This document shows positions 9,743-18,801 of a stretch of 64,000 nt of DNA, piece by piece (the first letter of the stretch is position 1; each line of letters begins with the position of its first letter). The notes below the pieces were generated by a model that saw nothing but the letters and a program-made list of their open reading frames with translations, did no database searches and was not told the origin of the DNA. Both the position numbers and the translations under genes were made by a program. Source of the stretch: Paenibacillus caseinilyticus (GTDB lineage: Bacteria; Bacillota; Bacilli; Paenibacillales; NBRC-103111); NCBI RefSeq assembly GCF_027533645.1, contig NZ_JAQAGY010000006.1, positions 62,001-126,000 of the forward strand. The letters are read 5' to 3'.

Positions 9743-9864
9743 CTCTTGGAGAAATAGAACAAGACTTAAAGCCATCGCCCCGCCGTCTTAATAAAAACAG
9801 CAGCACAATAGAGGAGGCAACAATGCCTAGCGAAGTTAACCTTCTAACACGCAAACTAACACGC

Positions 9865-9905
9865 AAAAAAAAGAACGGCCTCCCCGGAGGAAGTCCGTTC
9901 TTTTA
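9865..9905 (-). terminator. Strong terminator of the fla/che operon
   Basis: AAGAACGG (9902-9895) pairs with CCGTTCTT (9878-9871), with an inner CCTCC/GGAGG stem, followed on the minus strand by eight T. The stem begins at the stop codon of the last gene of the operon. It is the first strong terminator after flgB, more than 31 kb upstream. Confidence 0.88.
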
Positions 9906-10409
9906 CTGGCCGGTAACTATGGCAAGGACCTGCTCCAGCGTCAGGGTCCCTTTAAAGGCATGCACACCGATTTTCACTTTCTCGTTGAGCTGCCGGTTGT
10001 TCATCTCTGTCAGGAACGCCGTCTTGTCCGGTATGACGCCGCTGGCCACCAGCATATCCCCGACCTGCGAGACGACGATGCCCGGGGCCACATAGACATA
10101 GACTTCTTTCACGGCACCCGCGCCCGCCGCGGGGGCAGGCTGCTGGGCAGCCAGCTTTTGCTGCTCCTCCGCGACCTTTTGCTGGACGATTTGATCCACC
10201 TTGGCCTGATCGTACACCGCTTGGTCTTTTTCGTAGACTTGAAAATGCTGTAGTGCCAGTTCCTTGATCTGCGCTTTATCAAGCTGACCGGCCGCCGTCT
10301 CCGGCATCGTTGTCTGCGGGTGAGCCACCGTGTTCATCAGCTGGAGCATCAGCGTGCCGGCAATCAGCCCGATCCCGAGCCCGTACAAGAGGGACTTGTT
10401 TTTAAGCAT
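9903..10409 (-). CDS. Membrane-anchored protein with an MltG/YceG-like C-terminal domain
   Basis: Function unknown. From ATG at 10409 the 168-residue protein has one N-terminal membrane helix (LLYGLGIGLIAGTLMLQLMN), a charged, Gln/Ala-rich linker, and an extracellular C-terminal domain of about 65 residues. That domain (VAPGIVVSQVGDMLVASGVI, then FKGTLTLEQVLAIVTG at the end) resembles the LysM-like subdomain seen before the catalytic part of MltG/YceG, but the catalytic domain is absent. The start is chosen because AGGAGGAG precedes it and the ATG overlaps the end of the swrB-like gene. As the last gene of the fla/che operon it may help flagella or secretion at the cell wall (inference). Confidence 0.75.
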   Translation of the reverse strand: MLKNKSLLYGLGIGLIAGTLMLQLMNTVAHPQTTMPETAAGQLDKAQIKELALQHFQVYEKDQAVYDQAKVDQIVQQKVAEEQQKLAAQQPAPAAGAGAVKEVYVYVAPGIVVSQVGDMLVASGVIPDKTAFLTEMNNRQLNEKVKIGVHAFKGTLTLEQVLAIVTGQ

Positions 10410-11025
10410 GCGTCTTCTCCTCCTGTTTGGCAAGCTGCAGGATCAGATGGATTTCCCCTTTGTTGAGTCCGAGCTTCTTCGCGATGGCATCAGTCGATTT
10501 GCCCTGCTCATAGAGACGGAACAATTCTTCGTAGCGCTCCTTAATGTTCTTCGGAGCGGGAAGTGGAGCAGGCTCTTCTACCTCATCCGGCACAAGCGCC
10601 TGAAGCTCGAGCGGATCGAGCGCAGCCGCCGGATCCCCGCCGGCCGCATGCAGCTCTGCTCCACGGGGCAGCACCGCCGCAGAAGCGGGTTCTGCCGGGA
10701 AGCTTCCCCTCATCTGCTCCTGGGCGAAGGCCAGCCGGCTGACCTCCTGCTGCAGCTGGGCATTCTGCTTCTCCAGCGCCTCGACCCGGGAAGAGAGCCT
10801 CACATGGTGCAGCTCGTTCTCCTTCTTCGTCTCCGCGAACATGGCGATCAGCGCCTGATTCTGCTCGTCGAGCTCGGCGGCAAAATGATCCATCGCCTCT
10901 TCCATTTCGTTTACGTTCATAATACTGCCTTCTTTGGGAGCCCCGCCCGAGGACTTCGGTATCATGCGGGCGTAGACAAGCAGCACCAAACCGAGAAGCA
11001 CCATATACATCCATGGTTGATCCAT
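10402..11025 (-). CDS. swrB: SwrB-like protein: one TM segment, coiled coil and C-terminal helix-turn-helix
   Basis: The 207-residue protein has an N-terminal membrane helix (WMYMVLLGLVLLVYARM), a long coiled coil (around residues 40-100), an Ala/Pro-rich linker, and a C-terminal helix-turn-helix-like segment (YEELFRLYEQGKSTDAIAKK). That layout and its place right after sigD/fapA and before rpsB match SwrB of B. subtilis, which promotes assembly or activation of the flagellar export apparatus and swarming. Sequence similarity to SwrB is weak by eye, so the symbol is positional. The ATG at 11025 is preferred because GGAGGTGATGGGT lies just upstream. Confidence 0.68.
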   Translation of the reverse strand: MDQPWMYMVLLGLVLLVYARMIPKSSGGAPKEGSIMNVNEMEEAMDHFAAELDEQNQALIAMFAETKKENELHHVRLSSRVEALEKQNAQLQQEVSRLAFAQEQMRGSFPAEPASAAVLPRGAELHAAGGDPAAALDPLELQALVPDEVEEPAPLPAPKNIKERYEELFRLYEQGKSTDAIAKKLGLNKGEIHLILQLAKQEEKTHA

Positions 11026-11189
11026 ACCCATCACCTCCGACTTCACGCTGGAATGCGCTGTGCTGACAGCGGTCTCATCATACGGAGCTTGTTTGCTTCA
11101 GGCCGTTTCCTCTATTACTTATGTAGGGCCCCGTGGAACTCACCGGGCTTATGAATCAGGATACATGGCCTTGCGGGTCAGAAAAAACG

Positions 11190-12605
11190 TCATACGATCG
11201 GGATCATGGCGATATCGCCTTCCTGCAGCATGAACCGTACTCTCTGGGAAGTGTCTTTGACGAACTTGGTATACCGGCCGATGACGATCTTCGTTCCGCT
11301 GTATGCATAGGCAAGAGCTTCTACCCGCGCACGCTCCGAGTCCTCAAGCGATTTCTCAATCTCGAGAATCCGTTCCTTGCAGGTATTAACTTCGTCGCGG
11401 CCCTGCTTTTTCGTATGGTTCAGCTTGATGCGCATGCTCATCTTGTCCGGGCTAAGCTGTCCCGCCGCCGCGAGCTGGTCGAGAAGCGACAGTGCCTTGT
11501 CCGTTTTTTCGAGGTTCTCCATGTACACCTTCAGCTGTGTGCGGAGTGCCCCCAGCTCGTTGCGAAGCTCGGGCAATACGCCTACCTCAAGCGTAGTAGG
11601 TGTCGACATGGAATTGCCGATGGTCCGGGCTGCCACACGCTCGCCCGCCTGGATCATGCCGCCGACAATCAGCCCCTTGGCCCCTGTGCATATCACCTGG
11701 CGCCCTGCTCGAATCTGAGAGTGCATGATGCTCTGGGTAATTACGACTTCTTCTCCCGCCTCGACGGTAGCATCCTGAACGAATGAACTCTTAATCCGCC
11801 GCCCCGCACGGATAAGGCCTTTGTTATGGCCGAGAATGCCCGCGGTAATCTCGATGGAGCCTTCCGCTTCCAGATCCGCGGCCTCCACGCTTCCCGTGAT
11901 CCGGATATCGCCTGCGGCACGGACCCGGAAACCCGGCAGCACGTTGCCGCGAATGACGACAGTTCCGACAAAATCGATATTCCCGATGTTATAGTCAATG
12001 TCGCCGTTGACTTCAAAGATCGGAAAAACATTGATCTTATCCCGGTCCGTTTTGGACACCATGCCGTCGATGGCTGCGTACATCGCCAGCTGGTCCGGGT
12101 CGGTGACCACGTTCTTGCCGATTTTAAAGCGCGCTTCCTTGCCGTCTTTGGAAAATAACGGTTCACCCGTAACGGCGCGCCCTTCTATACTCTTAACCGC
12201 AGGAAGACGTTCTGCAATCAGCTGCCCTTTGCGAACATTATGGATCGCAGTCACTTCTTTGTAGTCCACCGTACCGTCTTCAAGCTCAAGGGGACGCTTC
12301 GATTTGTCATCGAGGTCGAATAAGGTCTTGATGCTGCCGTCCACTCCCTCTTGAGGGGCATCACCTGTGGCAATTACCGTTTTGGACAAGAAGAACGCCT
12401 GCGGATGGTTCACGATCTCCGCTACCTTGCCTTCATCGATACCGTGGACAATGTGACTTGCTTCGAGCAGCCCTGCAAACTGTTCCTTCGTTACTGAGAA
12501 CGCTTCGTCACAATTAGAAAACTGTACGTAAGCCATCAGCTTATCGTCGGACACGGTGATGTCCATATAATAAGTAAGAGGCATTGTCTGATCGCTCATC
12601 ATCAT
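11190..12605 (-). CDS. fapA: FapA-family (DUF342) protein
   Basis: The 471-residue protein has an N-terminal alpha/beta domain (residues about 1-150) and a central run of glycine- and hydrophobic-rich short strands from about 210 to 330 (for example FVGTVVIRGNVLPGFRVRAA and AEGSIEITAGILGHNKG), typical of the right-handed beta-helix of DUF342. A C-terminal coiled coil follows. FapA-family proteins occur in flagellar operons of Paenibacillus and Vibrio-type bacteria; in Vibrio it affects flagellar assembly and polar targeting. It starts 18 bp after sigD and is part of the fla/che operon. B. subtilis does not have it in this place. Confidence 0.88.
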   Translation of the reverse strand: MMMSDQTMPLTYYMDITVSDDKLMAYVQFSNCDEAFSVTKEQFAGLLEASHIVHGIDEGKVAEIVNHPQAFFLSKTVIATGDAPQEGVDGSIKTLFDLDDKSKRPLELEDGTVDYKEVTAIHNVRKGQLIAERLPAVKSIEGRAVTGEPLFSKDGKEARFKIGKNVVTDPDQLAMYAAIDGMVSKTDRDKINVFPIFEVNGDIDYNIGNIDFVGTVVIRGNVLPGFRVRAAGDIRITGSVEAADLEAEGSIEITAGILGHNKGLIRAGRRIKSSFVQDATVEAGEEVVITQSIMHSQIRAGRQVICTGAKGLIVGGMIQAGERVAARTIGNSMSTPTTLEVGVLPELRNELGALRTQLKVYMENLEKTDKALSLLDQLAAAGQLSPDKMSMRIKLNHTKKQGRDEVNTCKERILEIEKSLEDSERARVEALAYAYSGTKIVIGRYTKFVKDTSQRVRFMLQEGDIAMIPIV

Positions 12606-12623
12606 TCCCCGCTTCCCATCCTG

Positions 12624-13406
12624 CTATTCTTCGAACAATTGATCTTTATAACGTCCTAGAGCTCCTCTGAGTCTCAAGATTGCCTTCGAGTGCAGCTGCG
12701 ATATTCTGGATGGGGAAAGGCTCATGACTTCGGCAATCTCGCTTAAGGACAACTCTTCAAAATAGAAGAGAGATACGACTGTACGCTCCTTCTCCGTGAG
12801 CTTCTCGATGGCTTTGGCCAGCGTTTCCTTCAGGTGAAGTTCGTTTACTTTGGATTCCGGATTCTTCGCCTTCTCATCCACGAGCAGAGACAAACGCGTC
12901 TCGGAATCCTCTTCGCGGATCGGATCGTCGATTGAACAAACTGCGGTTACGGCAATATCTTGAACCATCTGCTGGAACTCAGTCTCGCTCACGTTGAGGT
13001 ATTCGCTCATCTCGGAGTCGGTTACCGAACGCATGTACTTCTGTTCGAGCTTCTGGTAGGCTTCTTCTACTTTCTTGGCCTTCTCCCGTACGGAACGGGG
13101 CACCCAGTCCCCTTGACGCAGACCGTCGATAATGGCACCGCGGATACGCCAGGAAGCATACGTCTCAAATTGCAGGCCGCGGTCATAGTCAAACTTCTCG
13201 ATGGCATCGATGAGCCCCATGGCGCCGAAGCTGGCCAGGTCCTCTTTTGCGACGTTCTTAGGCAGTCCAATGGACAGCCGGCTCGAGACATAGTCAACAA
13301 GCGGCAGGTACGTTTCGATCAGCGTCTGTTTGGCCGCAGGGATCTTCTGCTCTCTCCACTGCTTCCACGTTTCAATATTGGCCAGATGGGATTTTTGAGT
13401 GATCAT
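12624..13406 (-). CDS. sigD: RNA polymerase sigma factor SigD/FliA (sigma-28)
   Basis: Directs RNA polymerase to late flagellar, chemotaxis and autolysin promoters. The 260-residue protein has region 2 (VDYVSSRLSIGLPKNVAKED and FDYDRGLQFETYASWRIRGA), region 3 and the region 4 helix-turn-helix (LSLSEIAEVMSLSPSRISQL). Its location near the 3' end of the fla/che operon matches B. subtilis, where distance from the promoter tunes SigD level and motile cell fraction. No anti-sigma gene (flgM) is in the window. Confidence 0.97.
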   Translation of the reverse strand: MITQKSHLANIETWKQWREQKIPAAKQTLIETYLPLVDYVSSRLSIGLPKNVAKEDLASFGAMGLIDAIEKFDYDRGLQFETYASWRIRGAIIDGLRQGDWVPRSVREKAKKVEEAYQKLEQKYMRSVTDSEMSEYLNVSETEFQQMVQDIAVTAVCSIDDPIREEDSETRLSLLVDEKAKNPESKVNELHLKETLAKAIEKLTEKERTVVSLFYFEELSLSEIAEVMSLSPSRISQLHSKAILRLRGALGRYKDQLFEE

Positions 13407-13423
13407 TAGTGGTTGTCACCATC

Positions 13424-13858
13424 CTATTCTTCAGACATTTGTCGTACCGCTTGCGCTAACTCTTCCGGTGTCGGTTGAACTTTCGTCGAGAGCTTCGGCG
13501 GCGTCAGAGGGGCGAAGCCCGGCTCCGGCGGCGCAGTGCCGCTCATGCTGCCCTTGAGCATCTGGTGAAGCTCTGCATCCTGGTCAGGCGTCATAGCGTC
13601 ATAGGCGGAGCCTTTGCCCTCTTCCTCGGCAGGAGGAGCAGCGGGCATGACCGAGGGCTGGGGTGCCGGCAGGCCATTCAAGCCTGCGATGGTGCCGAGC
13701 AGCCAGCGGCATCCGAAGACGAGCAAGAAGAGAACAATGAAACTGTAACAGCTGCGTACTATCGTGGTCAACCAGATGTTATTGGGAATGGAGAGCACAA
13801 AGGTTATAAGGAAGGCCGCTAGCCCGGCGTATAAGTTCCATCGCAATGATCCGATCAT
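13424..13858 (-). CDS. Two-TM hypothetical protein of the fla/che operon
   Basis: I do not recognise a named family. The 144-residue protein has two membrane helices (residues about 9-28 and 30-55), a Pro/Ala-rich stretch, and an acidic C-terminal tail ending PEELAQAVRQMSEE. It starts 2 bp after the cheD stop and ends 17 bp before sigD, so it is surely cotranscribed. B. subtilis has no gene between cheD and sigD. A role in motility is inferred from position only. Confidence 0.8.
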   Translation of the reverse strand: MIGSLRWNLYAGLAAFLITFVLSIPNNIWLTTIVRSCYSFIVLFLLVFGCRWLLGTIAGLNGLPAPQPSVMPAAPPAEEEGKGSAYDAMTPDQDAELHQMLKGSMSGTAPPEPGFAPLTPPKLSTKVQPTPEELAQAVRQMSEE

Positions 13859-13860
13859 AG

Positions 13861-14355
13861 TTACAGTTCCTTCACTCCGTGTTGTACGCTGCGTATGCTC
13901 AGCAGCCCGGTTTCGCAGTTGAATTCGATCGTACGGCCGAAGCTGCCTCCGGTGTCCTCCGCTTTCAGCGGAATGCGGTGCTCGTTCAAAAAGGCTTTGC
14001 AGGATTCCACATTGCGCGGCCCGATTCGCATCGTCTCCGACTGGCTGCCGAACGAGAACATCTGCGCCCCGCCAGCCATCTTCGCTTCCATCCGCCGCAC
14101 CTGCGCGCCAAGTTTTTCCATCATCCGGACCATCTCCGGAAGCGCGGTATCCGCATACTTGGCAATGTTCAGCGTACCTTCCCTGGCAATCTCCGAGGAG
14201 GGCAGCATGACATGCGCCATTCCCGCTACCTTCGCCGTGCTGTCGTATAGCGTAATTCCGACACAGGAGCCGAGACCCGTCGTTTTGAGCACCCCGGTCT
14301 GATGTGCGACGTTCAGGTCGGCCATGCCTACTTTAATGAGGTTATCCTGAATCAT
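13861..14355 (-). CDS. cheD: Chemoreceptor glutamine deamidase CheD
   Basis: Deamidates receptor glutamines and, in Bacilli, activates CheC. The 164-residue protein shows the catalytic cysteine in TTGLGSCVGITLYD (near residue 31) and the histidine in VAGMAHVMLPSS (near 48), with GGAQMFSF later. It overlaps cheC by 4 bp (ATGA), which implies translational coupling and fits the CheC-CheD complex. Confidence 0.96.
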   Translation of the reverse strand: MIQDNLIKVGMADLNVAHQTGVLKTTGLGSCVGITLYDSTAKVAGMAHVMLPSSEIAREGTLNIAKYADTALPEMVRMMEKLGAQVRRMEAKMAGGAQMFSFGSQSETMRIGPRNVESCKAFLNEHRIPLKAEDTGGSFGRTIEFNCETGLLSIRSVQHGVKEL

Positions 14356-14972
14356 GAAGTCCCCACTCCCAGCGCCTTGAAGATTTTGGGGAAGGATTCC
14401 GGATCGGGGATCAGGAAGAAATGACCTTCCACTTCTTCTCTGCCGTCCAGGAATTTCGTATCGATCAGCAGCGCTTGATCCCCCATTTGACCGAATTGGA
14501 GGAGCCCGTAGCCCAGAATGGCACCCGCCATGTCTATAGCCAGCGAAGGAACCGTGGGCTGCATGTTGAGCTGGGTAAAATCGGCAAGTGAGGAGAGGTA
14601 TGACCCTGCCATAATATTGCCGATCTCGTTGAGCGCCGACATCTCCATCTCGGTGTACCCCTCATCGCTCACCACTTCGATGCCGGCCAGGCTCTTCAGC
14701 AGTTTCTTTGCGGATTCCTGCGAAAGAATAAAGAACAGGTTGCCCGGCGTCTCCCCTTCGACCCGGAGGAAGATCGCAATCACGATCGCCTCTGCCCCTC
14801 CGACACTGTCGGCCACCTCTTCGAAGGGTACCATCCGCACCTTGGGAACCAGCATGTCGACCGGCTTGTCCATAAGCTTGGACAAAGCCGTCGCTGCATG
14901 CCCTGCGCCGATATTGCCAACCTCTCGGAGCACATCCATCTGAAAATCGGCGAACGATTTGAAGGTATCCAA
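14352..14972 (-). CDS. cheC: CheY-P phosphatase CheC
   Basis: Dephosphorylates CheY-P and partners with CheD in adaptation. The 206-residue protein has two active-site motifs, REVGNIGAGHAATALSKLMD near residues 16-35 and NEIGNIMAGSYLSSLADF near 114-131, each with the Glu and Asn of the ExxN pattern. It lies 6 bp after cheW. Confidence 0.96.
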   Translation of the reverse strand: MDTFKSFADFQMDVLREVGNIGAGHAATALSKLMDKPVDMLVPKVRMVPFEEVADSVGGAEAIVIAIFLRVEGETPGNLFFILSQESAKKLLKSLAGIEVVSDEGYTEMEMSALNEIGNIMAGSYLSSLADFTQLNMQPTVPSLAIDMAGAILGYGLLQFGQMGDQALLIDTKFLDGREEVEGHFFLIPDPESFPKIFKALGVGTS

Positions 14973-14978
14973 GAAAAT

Positions 14979-15440
14979 CTACTCCTCTATAATATCCAAT
15001 TGGACGATCTCATTTTTGCTGAGCACTTCCTTGAGATTGAGGAGAATCAGCAGACGGTGCTCGCCGACCTTGGCGATCCCCTGCAGATACTTGGCTTTGA
15101 TGCCTCCTACAATCTCGGGCGGATCGTCGATCAGCTCCGGGTCGACGTCGATGACATCATTGGCCGAGTCCACGATCATGCCGACTTCGAGGTCTTCCAC
15201 ACCTACGATGATGATTCTGGAATTATCGGTATACTGCGTTTCGGGGAAACCGAACCGGCCGCGAAGATCGATGACCGGCGTTACCACGCCGCGCAGGTTA
15301 ATGACACCTTTGACAAAGCCGGGAGTTTTGGGTACGCGAGTCAGCGGCTGCATGCGCTCGATGGTTCTTACTTTCTCGACTTCCACTCCGTACTCTTCCT
15401 GTGCCAGTGCGAATACGATGACTTTCAATTCCTCACTCAT
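14979..15440 (-). CDS. cheW: Chemotaxis coupling protein CheW
   Basis: Links receptors to CheA in signalling arrays. The 153-residue protein is a single CheW domain; GVEVEKVRTIERMQPLTRVP and GVINLRGVVTPVIDLRGRFG are typical. It sits between cheA and cheC as in B. subtilis. Confidence 0.97.
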   Translation of the reverse strand: MSEELKVIVFALAQEEYGVEVEKVRTIERMQPLTRVPKTPGFVKGVINLRGVVTPVIDLRGRFGFPETQYTDNSRIIIVGVEDLEVGMIVDSANDVIDVDPELIDDPPEIVGGIKAKYLQGIAKVGEHRLLILLNLKEVLSKNEIVQLDIIEE

Positions 15441-15490
15441 GCTTTCCGCCTCCTAAGGGTTGAGCTCTCATGCACTCCGCAAGTAATACT

Positions 15491-17560
15491 TTATTTGAAA
15501 AGCGCATTAGTGTCTATGATTAATGCTACTTGTCCGTCACCTAATATCGTAGCGCCGGATACCGCGAACAAGCTCGTCAGATACTTGCCGAGGGTCTTCA
15601 GAACGATCTCCTGCTGCCCGATGAATTCGTTGACCGCAAGCGCCGCAAGCTTTTCGCCTTTGCGGATGACCACCATTTGGATCTCGTCGTCGGTGAGCTC
15701 GCTGCCGCCCGGCACATCGAACAATTCGGCGAGCGGGATTAACGGGATGACGCTGGTGCGATATTCCACCATCGGATTGCCGTGTACGCTGCGCAGCTGC
15801 TCTTTGCGAATGGCCATGGTTTCCACAATCGATGTCAGCGGGATCGCATACTTCTCGCCATGGATCCGGATGAGCATCGCGGAGATAATGGACAGCGTCA
15901 GCGGCAGCTGGACCGACCATTTGGAGCCTTTGCCAAGCTTCGCATCGACGTGAACGTGGCCGCCGAGGCTCTCGATCTTCGTCTTGACGACATCCAGGCC
16001 TACTCCGCGTCCGGAAATGTCCGAAATTTTGTCCGCTGTAGAGAACCCCGGGGCAAAAAGAAGCTGGTATACTTCCTCGTCGGACATCCGTGCCGACTGT
16101 TCCTGGCTGATGACCCCATTCTGGATCGCCTTCGATAACACCCGATCCCGGTTGATCCCGCGGCCGTCGTCCTCGATCTCAATGAAGACATGGTTGCCGC
16201 TGTGGTATGCGCGGAGATTAATCGTACCGGTCTCAGGCTTACCCAAGGTGATACGCTCGGCATACGGCTCTACCCCGTGGTCCACCGCGTTGCGCAAAAG
16301 GTGAACCAGCGGATCGCCGATCTCGTCGACTACAGTCCGGTCCAGCTCGGTTTCGGCGCCGGTAATGATCAAATCGACTTTCTTGTCCAGCGTCTTCGCC
16401 ACGTCCCGGATCATCCGCGGGAACCGGTTGAAGACCGTATCGACAGGAACCATCCGCAGCTTCAGCACGATGTTCTGCAGATCCGTGCTGACCCGCGCCA
16501 TATGCTCTACGGTTTCGGTGAGCTCATTCTTGTGAATCTCGCTTGCAAGCTGTTCGAGCCTTACACGGTCAATCAGCAGCTCGCTGAACAAGTTCATCAG
16601 CATGTCGAGACGCTCGATGTCGACGCGGATGGTCCGGTTGGCTACCGGGGCCCCGCCGGCAGCCGGCTTCTTGGCTTCGGCCGCAGGAGCCGCCTTCTGC
16701 GCGTCCTCTGTACCGGTAACCGGAGCCGCCGCGGCTGCTTCCGGCTGAGGAGCTTCCGCTGCACCGACAGACACTTTCATGTAGTCGTCCAGCTTGGCTT
16801 TGTCCAGAGCAACCAGGTCGACCTTGTCGATCTCGGATACGTCGGACACCTGCTTGTGGAGTAATTCCTTCTCCAGCTGCGACACGTAGTAGACGGTGAA
16901 GGAATTTTCGAACCGCTCCTGCTCGATATCCTCCACGGAAGGCGTCGACTTGATCACCTCGCCGTTTTCTTCCAGCACGTTGAAGACCATATAGGCGCGC
17001 GCCGCTTTCAGTACGCAGTCCTGACGGACGGTGACTTCCATGCGGTAGGCCGGCATGCCGGTTTCGATGGACTGATGCAGGACCGAATACTGGAACTCGT
17101 CGAGCTCGCTGCCGCGGGCAGGGGCTCCGCTTGCTGCTTCCGCAGGAACCGCTGCTGCAGCTGCTGCGCCCTTTTTATAATCGCCGGAGACGATGGATTT
17201 CAGTGCTATAACGATGTCCGTCACGTCCGCTTTCCCCGTACCGCCTTGGATGACATCCTCTACCATGGATTCGAGCGAATCCAAGCTTTTAAAGATGCAA
17301 TCGAAAATAAAGGAATCCATCTTGAGCTTGTTGTTGCGGACGAGGTCGAGCACATTTTCCATTTCGTGGGTCAGCGAAGCCAAATCCTCGTAGCCCATCG
17401 TGGCGGACATCCCTTTCAGCGTATGAGCCGACCGGAAAATGTGCTGTACGATGCTGATGTCTTCCGGGCTGGCCTCCAAGCTGAGCAGATGCTCATTCAT
17501 AGCCTGCAGATGATCCCTGGACTCATCGATAAACATCGAGAGATATTGATTCATTTCCAT
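15491..17560 (-). CDS. cheA: Chemotaxis histidine kinase CheA
   Basis: Autophosphorylates on receptor signals and passes phosphate to CheY and CheB. In 689 residues: P1 with the phosphorylated His in FRSAHTLKGMSATMGY (near 50), a P2 region flanked by Ala/Pro/Glu linkers, the P3 dimerisation helices (about 310-380), the kinase core with HLLRNAVDHGVE, DDGRGIN and GRGVGLDVVK, and a C-terminal CheW-like P5 domain. The ATG at 17560 is chosen over a GTG two codons upstream because GGAGGT lies six bases before it. Confidence 0.97.
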   Translation of the reverse strand: MEMNQYLSMFIDESRDHLQAMNEHLLSLEASPEDISIVQHIFRSAHTLKGMSATMGYEDLASLTHEMENVLDLVRNNKLKMDSFIFDCIFKSLDSLESMVEDVIQGGTGKADVTDIVIALKSIVSGDYKKGAAAAAAVPAEAASGAPARGSELDEFQYSVLHQSIETGMPAYRMEVTVRQDCVLKAARAYMVFNVLEENGEVIKSTPSVEDIEQERFENSFTVYYVSQLEKELLHKQVSDVSEIDKVDLVALDKAKLDDYMKVSVGAAEAPQPEAAAAAPVTGTEDAQKAAPAAEAKKPAAGGAPVANRTIRVDIERLDMLMNLFSELLIDRVRLEQLASEIHKNELTETVEHMARVSTDLQNIVLKLRMVPVDTVFNRFPRMIRDVAKTLDKKVDLIITGAETELDRTVVDEIGDPLVHLLRNAVDHGVEPYAERITLGKPETGTINLRAYHSGNHVFIEIEDDGRGINRDRVLSKAIQNGVISQEQSARMSDEEVYQLLFAPGFSTADKISDISGRGVGLDVVKTKIESLGGHVHVDAKLGKGSKWSVQLPLTLSIISAMLIRIHGEKYAIPLTSIVETMAIRKEQLRSVHGNPMVEYRTSVIPLIPLAELFDVPGGSELTDDEIQMVVIRKGEKLAALAVNEFIGQQEIVLKTLGKYLTSLFAVSGATILGDGQVALIIDTNALFK

Positions 17561-17607
17561 AACCACACCTCCAATAAGAATAGGTATTTATGTAATCCGG
17601 CCGGGGA

Positions 17608-18756
17608 CTAGCGTCCCACCGACTGGATCAGCATGCCAGCAATCTGCTGTTGAGGCACCACGTGCATAACGCAGCCGAGCTCCACGGCTGCACGAGGCAT
17701 GCCGTAAACCACACAGGTTTCTTCTGATTCTGCGATGGTTGTAACTGCGCCGGCCTGCTTCAGAGCCTGCATTCCCTTCGCTCCGTCGGCGCCCATCCCT
17801 GTCATGATGGTGATATGGCGTTTGAGTTCTTTGAGCGGCAGCAGCGATTCGAACATCGTATCGACGGACGGCCGATGGCCGCCGCGCGGCTCATCTTTCG
17901 AGAGGTGGATCTTGTAAGACTGGCTGCCGTTGCGGGCTACGGTCATATGGAAGCCCCCTGGGGCCACGTAAGCCGTTCCTCTCTCGAGGATCATCCCGTT
18001 CTCCGCCTCCACCACCTTCAGCTTAGAGATGGAATCCAGGCGCTGTGCCAAGGATTTGGTGAAGTTAGGAGGCATGTGCTGGACGATCAGTACCGGCGCC
18101 GGGTACTGATCCGGCATGTCCGAGAGCACCTGGTGAAGGGCCCGCGGGCCGCCCGTCGAGGTGCCGATCGCCACCAGATGGTCGAAGCTCTGAAGGCCAG
18201 CATCGGAGCGGGAGCGTTCCGGCGGCTTGACGGACGGTGTATCGGTCCGTGGAAGCGGCGGAGCAGACGCTGCGGAGGGCTTGGCTGCCGGTTTGGGCGC
18301 CGGTACGGCAGGAGCCGCCGGCGCGCTCCACGATACGCTCGTCACCCGTCTGACTTTGGCCTTCACGGCGGTATGGAGCTTCTCTAGCAGCAGCTTCTTC
18401 ACCTTGTGCAGATCCAGTGAGATGGAACCCGATGGCTTGCCGACGAAGTCGAAGGCTCCCCACTCGAGAGCACGAATCGTCTCCGACGCCCCTTCCTGCG
18501 TCAGAGAGCTCAGCATGATCACCGGAACCGGATGGTCCTTCATGATCAGCTTGAGCGCTTCCAGCCCGTTCATCTCCGGCATCTCGATATCCAGCGTAAC
18601 GGCGTGCGGCTTCAGCTTCTTAACCATTTCTACGCCTTCTTTGCCGTTCTTCGCGACACCGACGACCCGGAAGGCCGGGTCTTCGGAGATGAGATCCGTG
18701 ATGATTTTGCGCATGAAGACCGAATCGTCCACAACCAATATGTCAAACGGCGCCAT
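17608..18756 (-). CDS. cheB: Protein-glutamate methylesterase / response regulator CheB
   Basis: Removes methyl groups from chemoreceptors when phosphorylated by CheA. The 382-residue protein has a receiver domain (VVDDSVFMRK; phospho-acceptor in VTLDIEMPEMNG near residue 55), a Pro/Ala linker, and the esterase domain with the catalytic Ser in AIGTSTGGPRAL, His in VQHMPPNFT and Asp in MTGMGADGA. The start at 18756 is supported by AAGGAGTGG upstream and by the family N-terminus; the in-frame Met ten codons earlier is less likely. Confidence 0.96.
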   Translation of the reverse strand: MAPFDILVVDDSVFMRKIITDLISEDPAFRVVGVAKNGKEGVEMVKKLKPHAVTLDIEMPEMNGLEALKLIMKDHPVPVIMLSSLTQEGASETIRALEWGAFDFVGKPSGSISLDLHKVKKLLLEKLHTAVKAKVRRVTSVSWSAPAAPAVPAPKPAAKPSAASAPPLPRTDTPSVKPPERSRSDAGLQSFDHLVAIGTSTGGPRALHQVLSDMPDQYPAPVLIVQHMPPNFTKSLAQRLDSISKLKVVEAENGMILERGTAYVAPGGFHMTVARNGSQSYKIHLSKDEPRGGHRPSVDTMFESLLPLKELKRHITIMTGMGADGAKGMQALKQAGAVTTIAESEETCVVYGMPRAAVELGCVMHVVPQQQIAGMLIQSVGR

Positions 18757-18801
18757 ACTACCACTCCTTTTGCGTTTGTCGTTCACGAATACCCGGAACG
18801 G

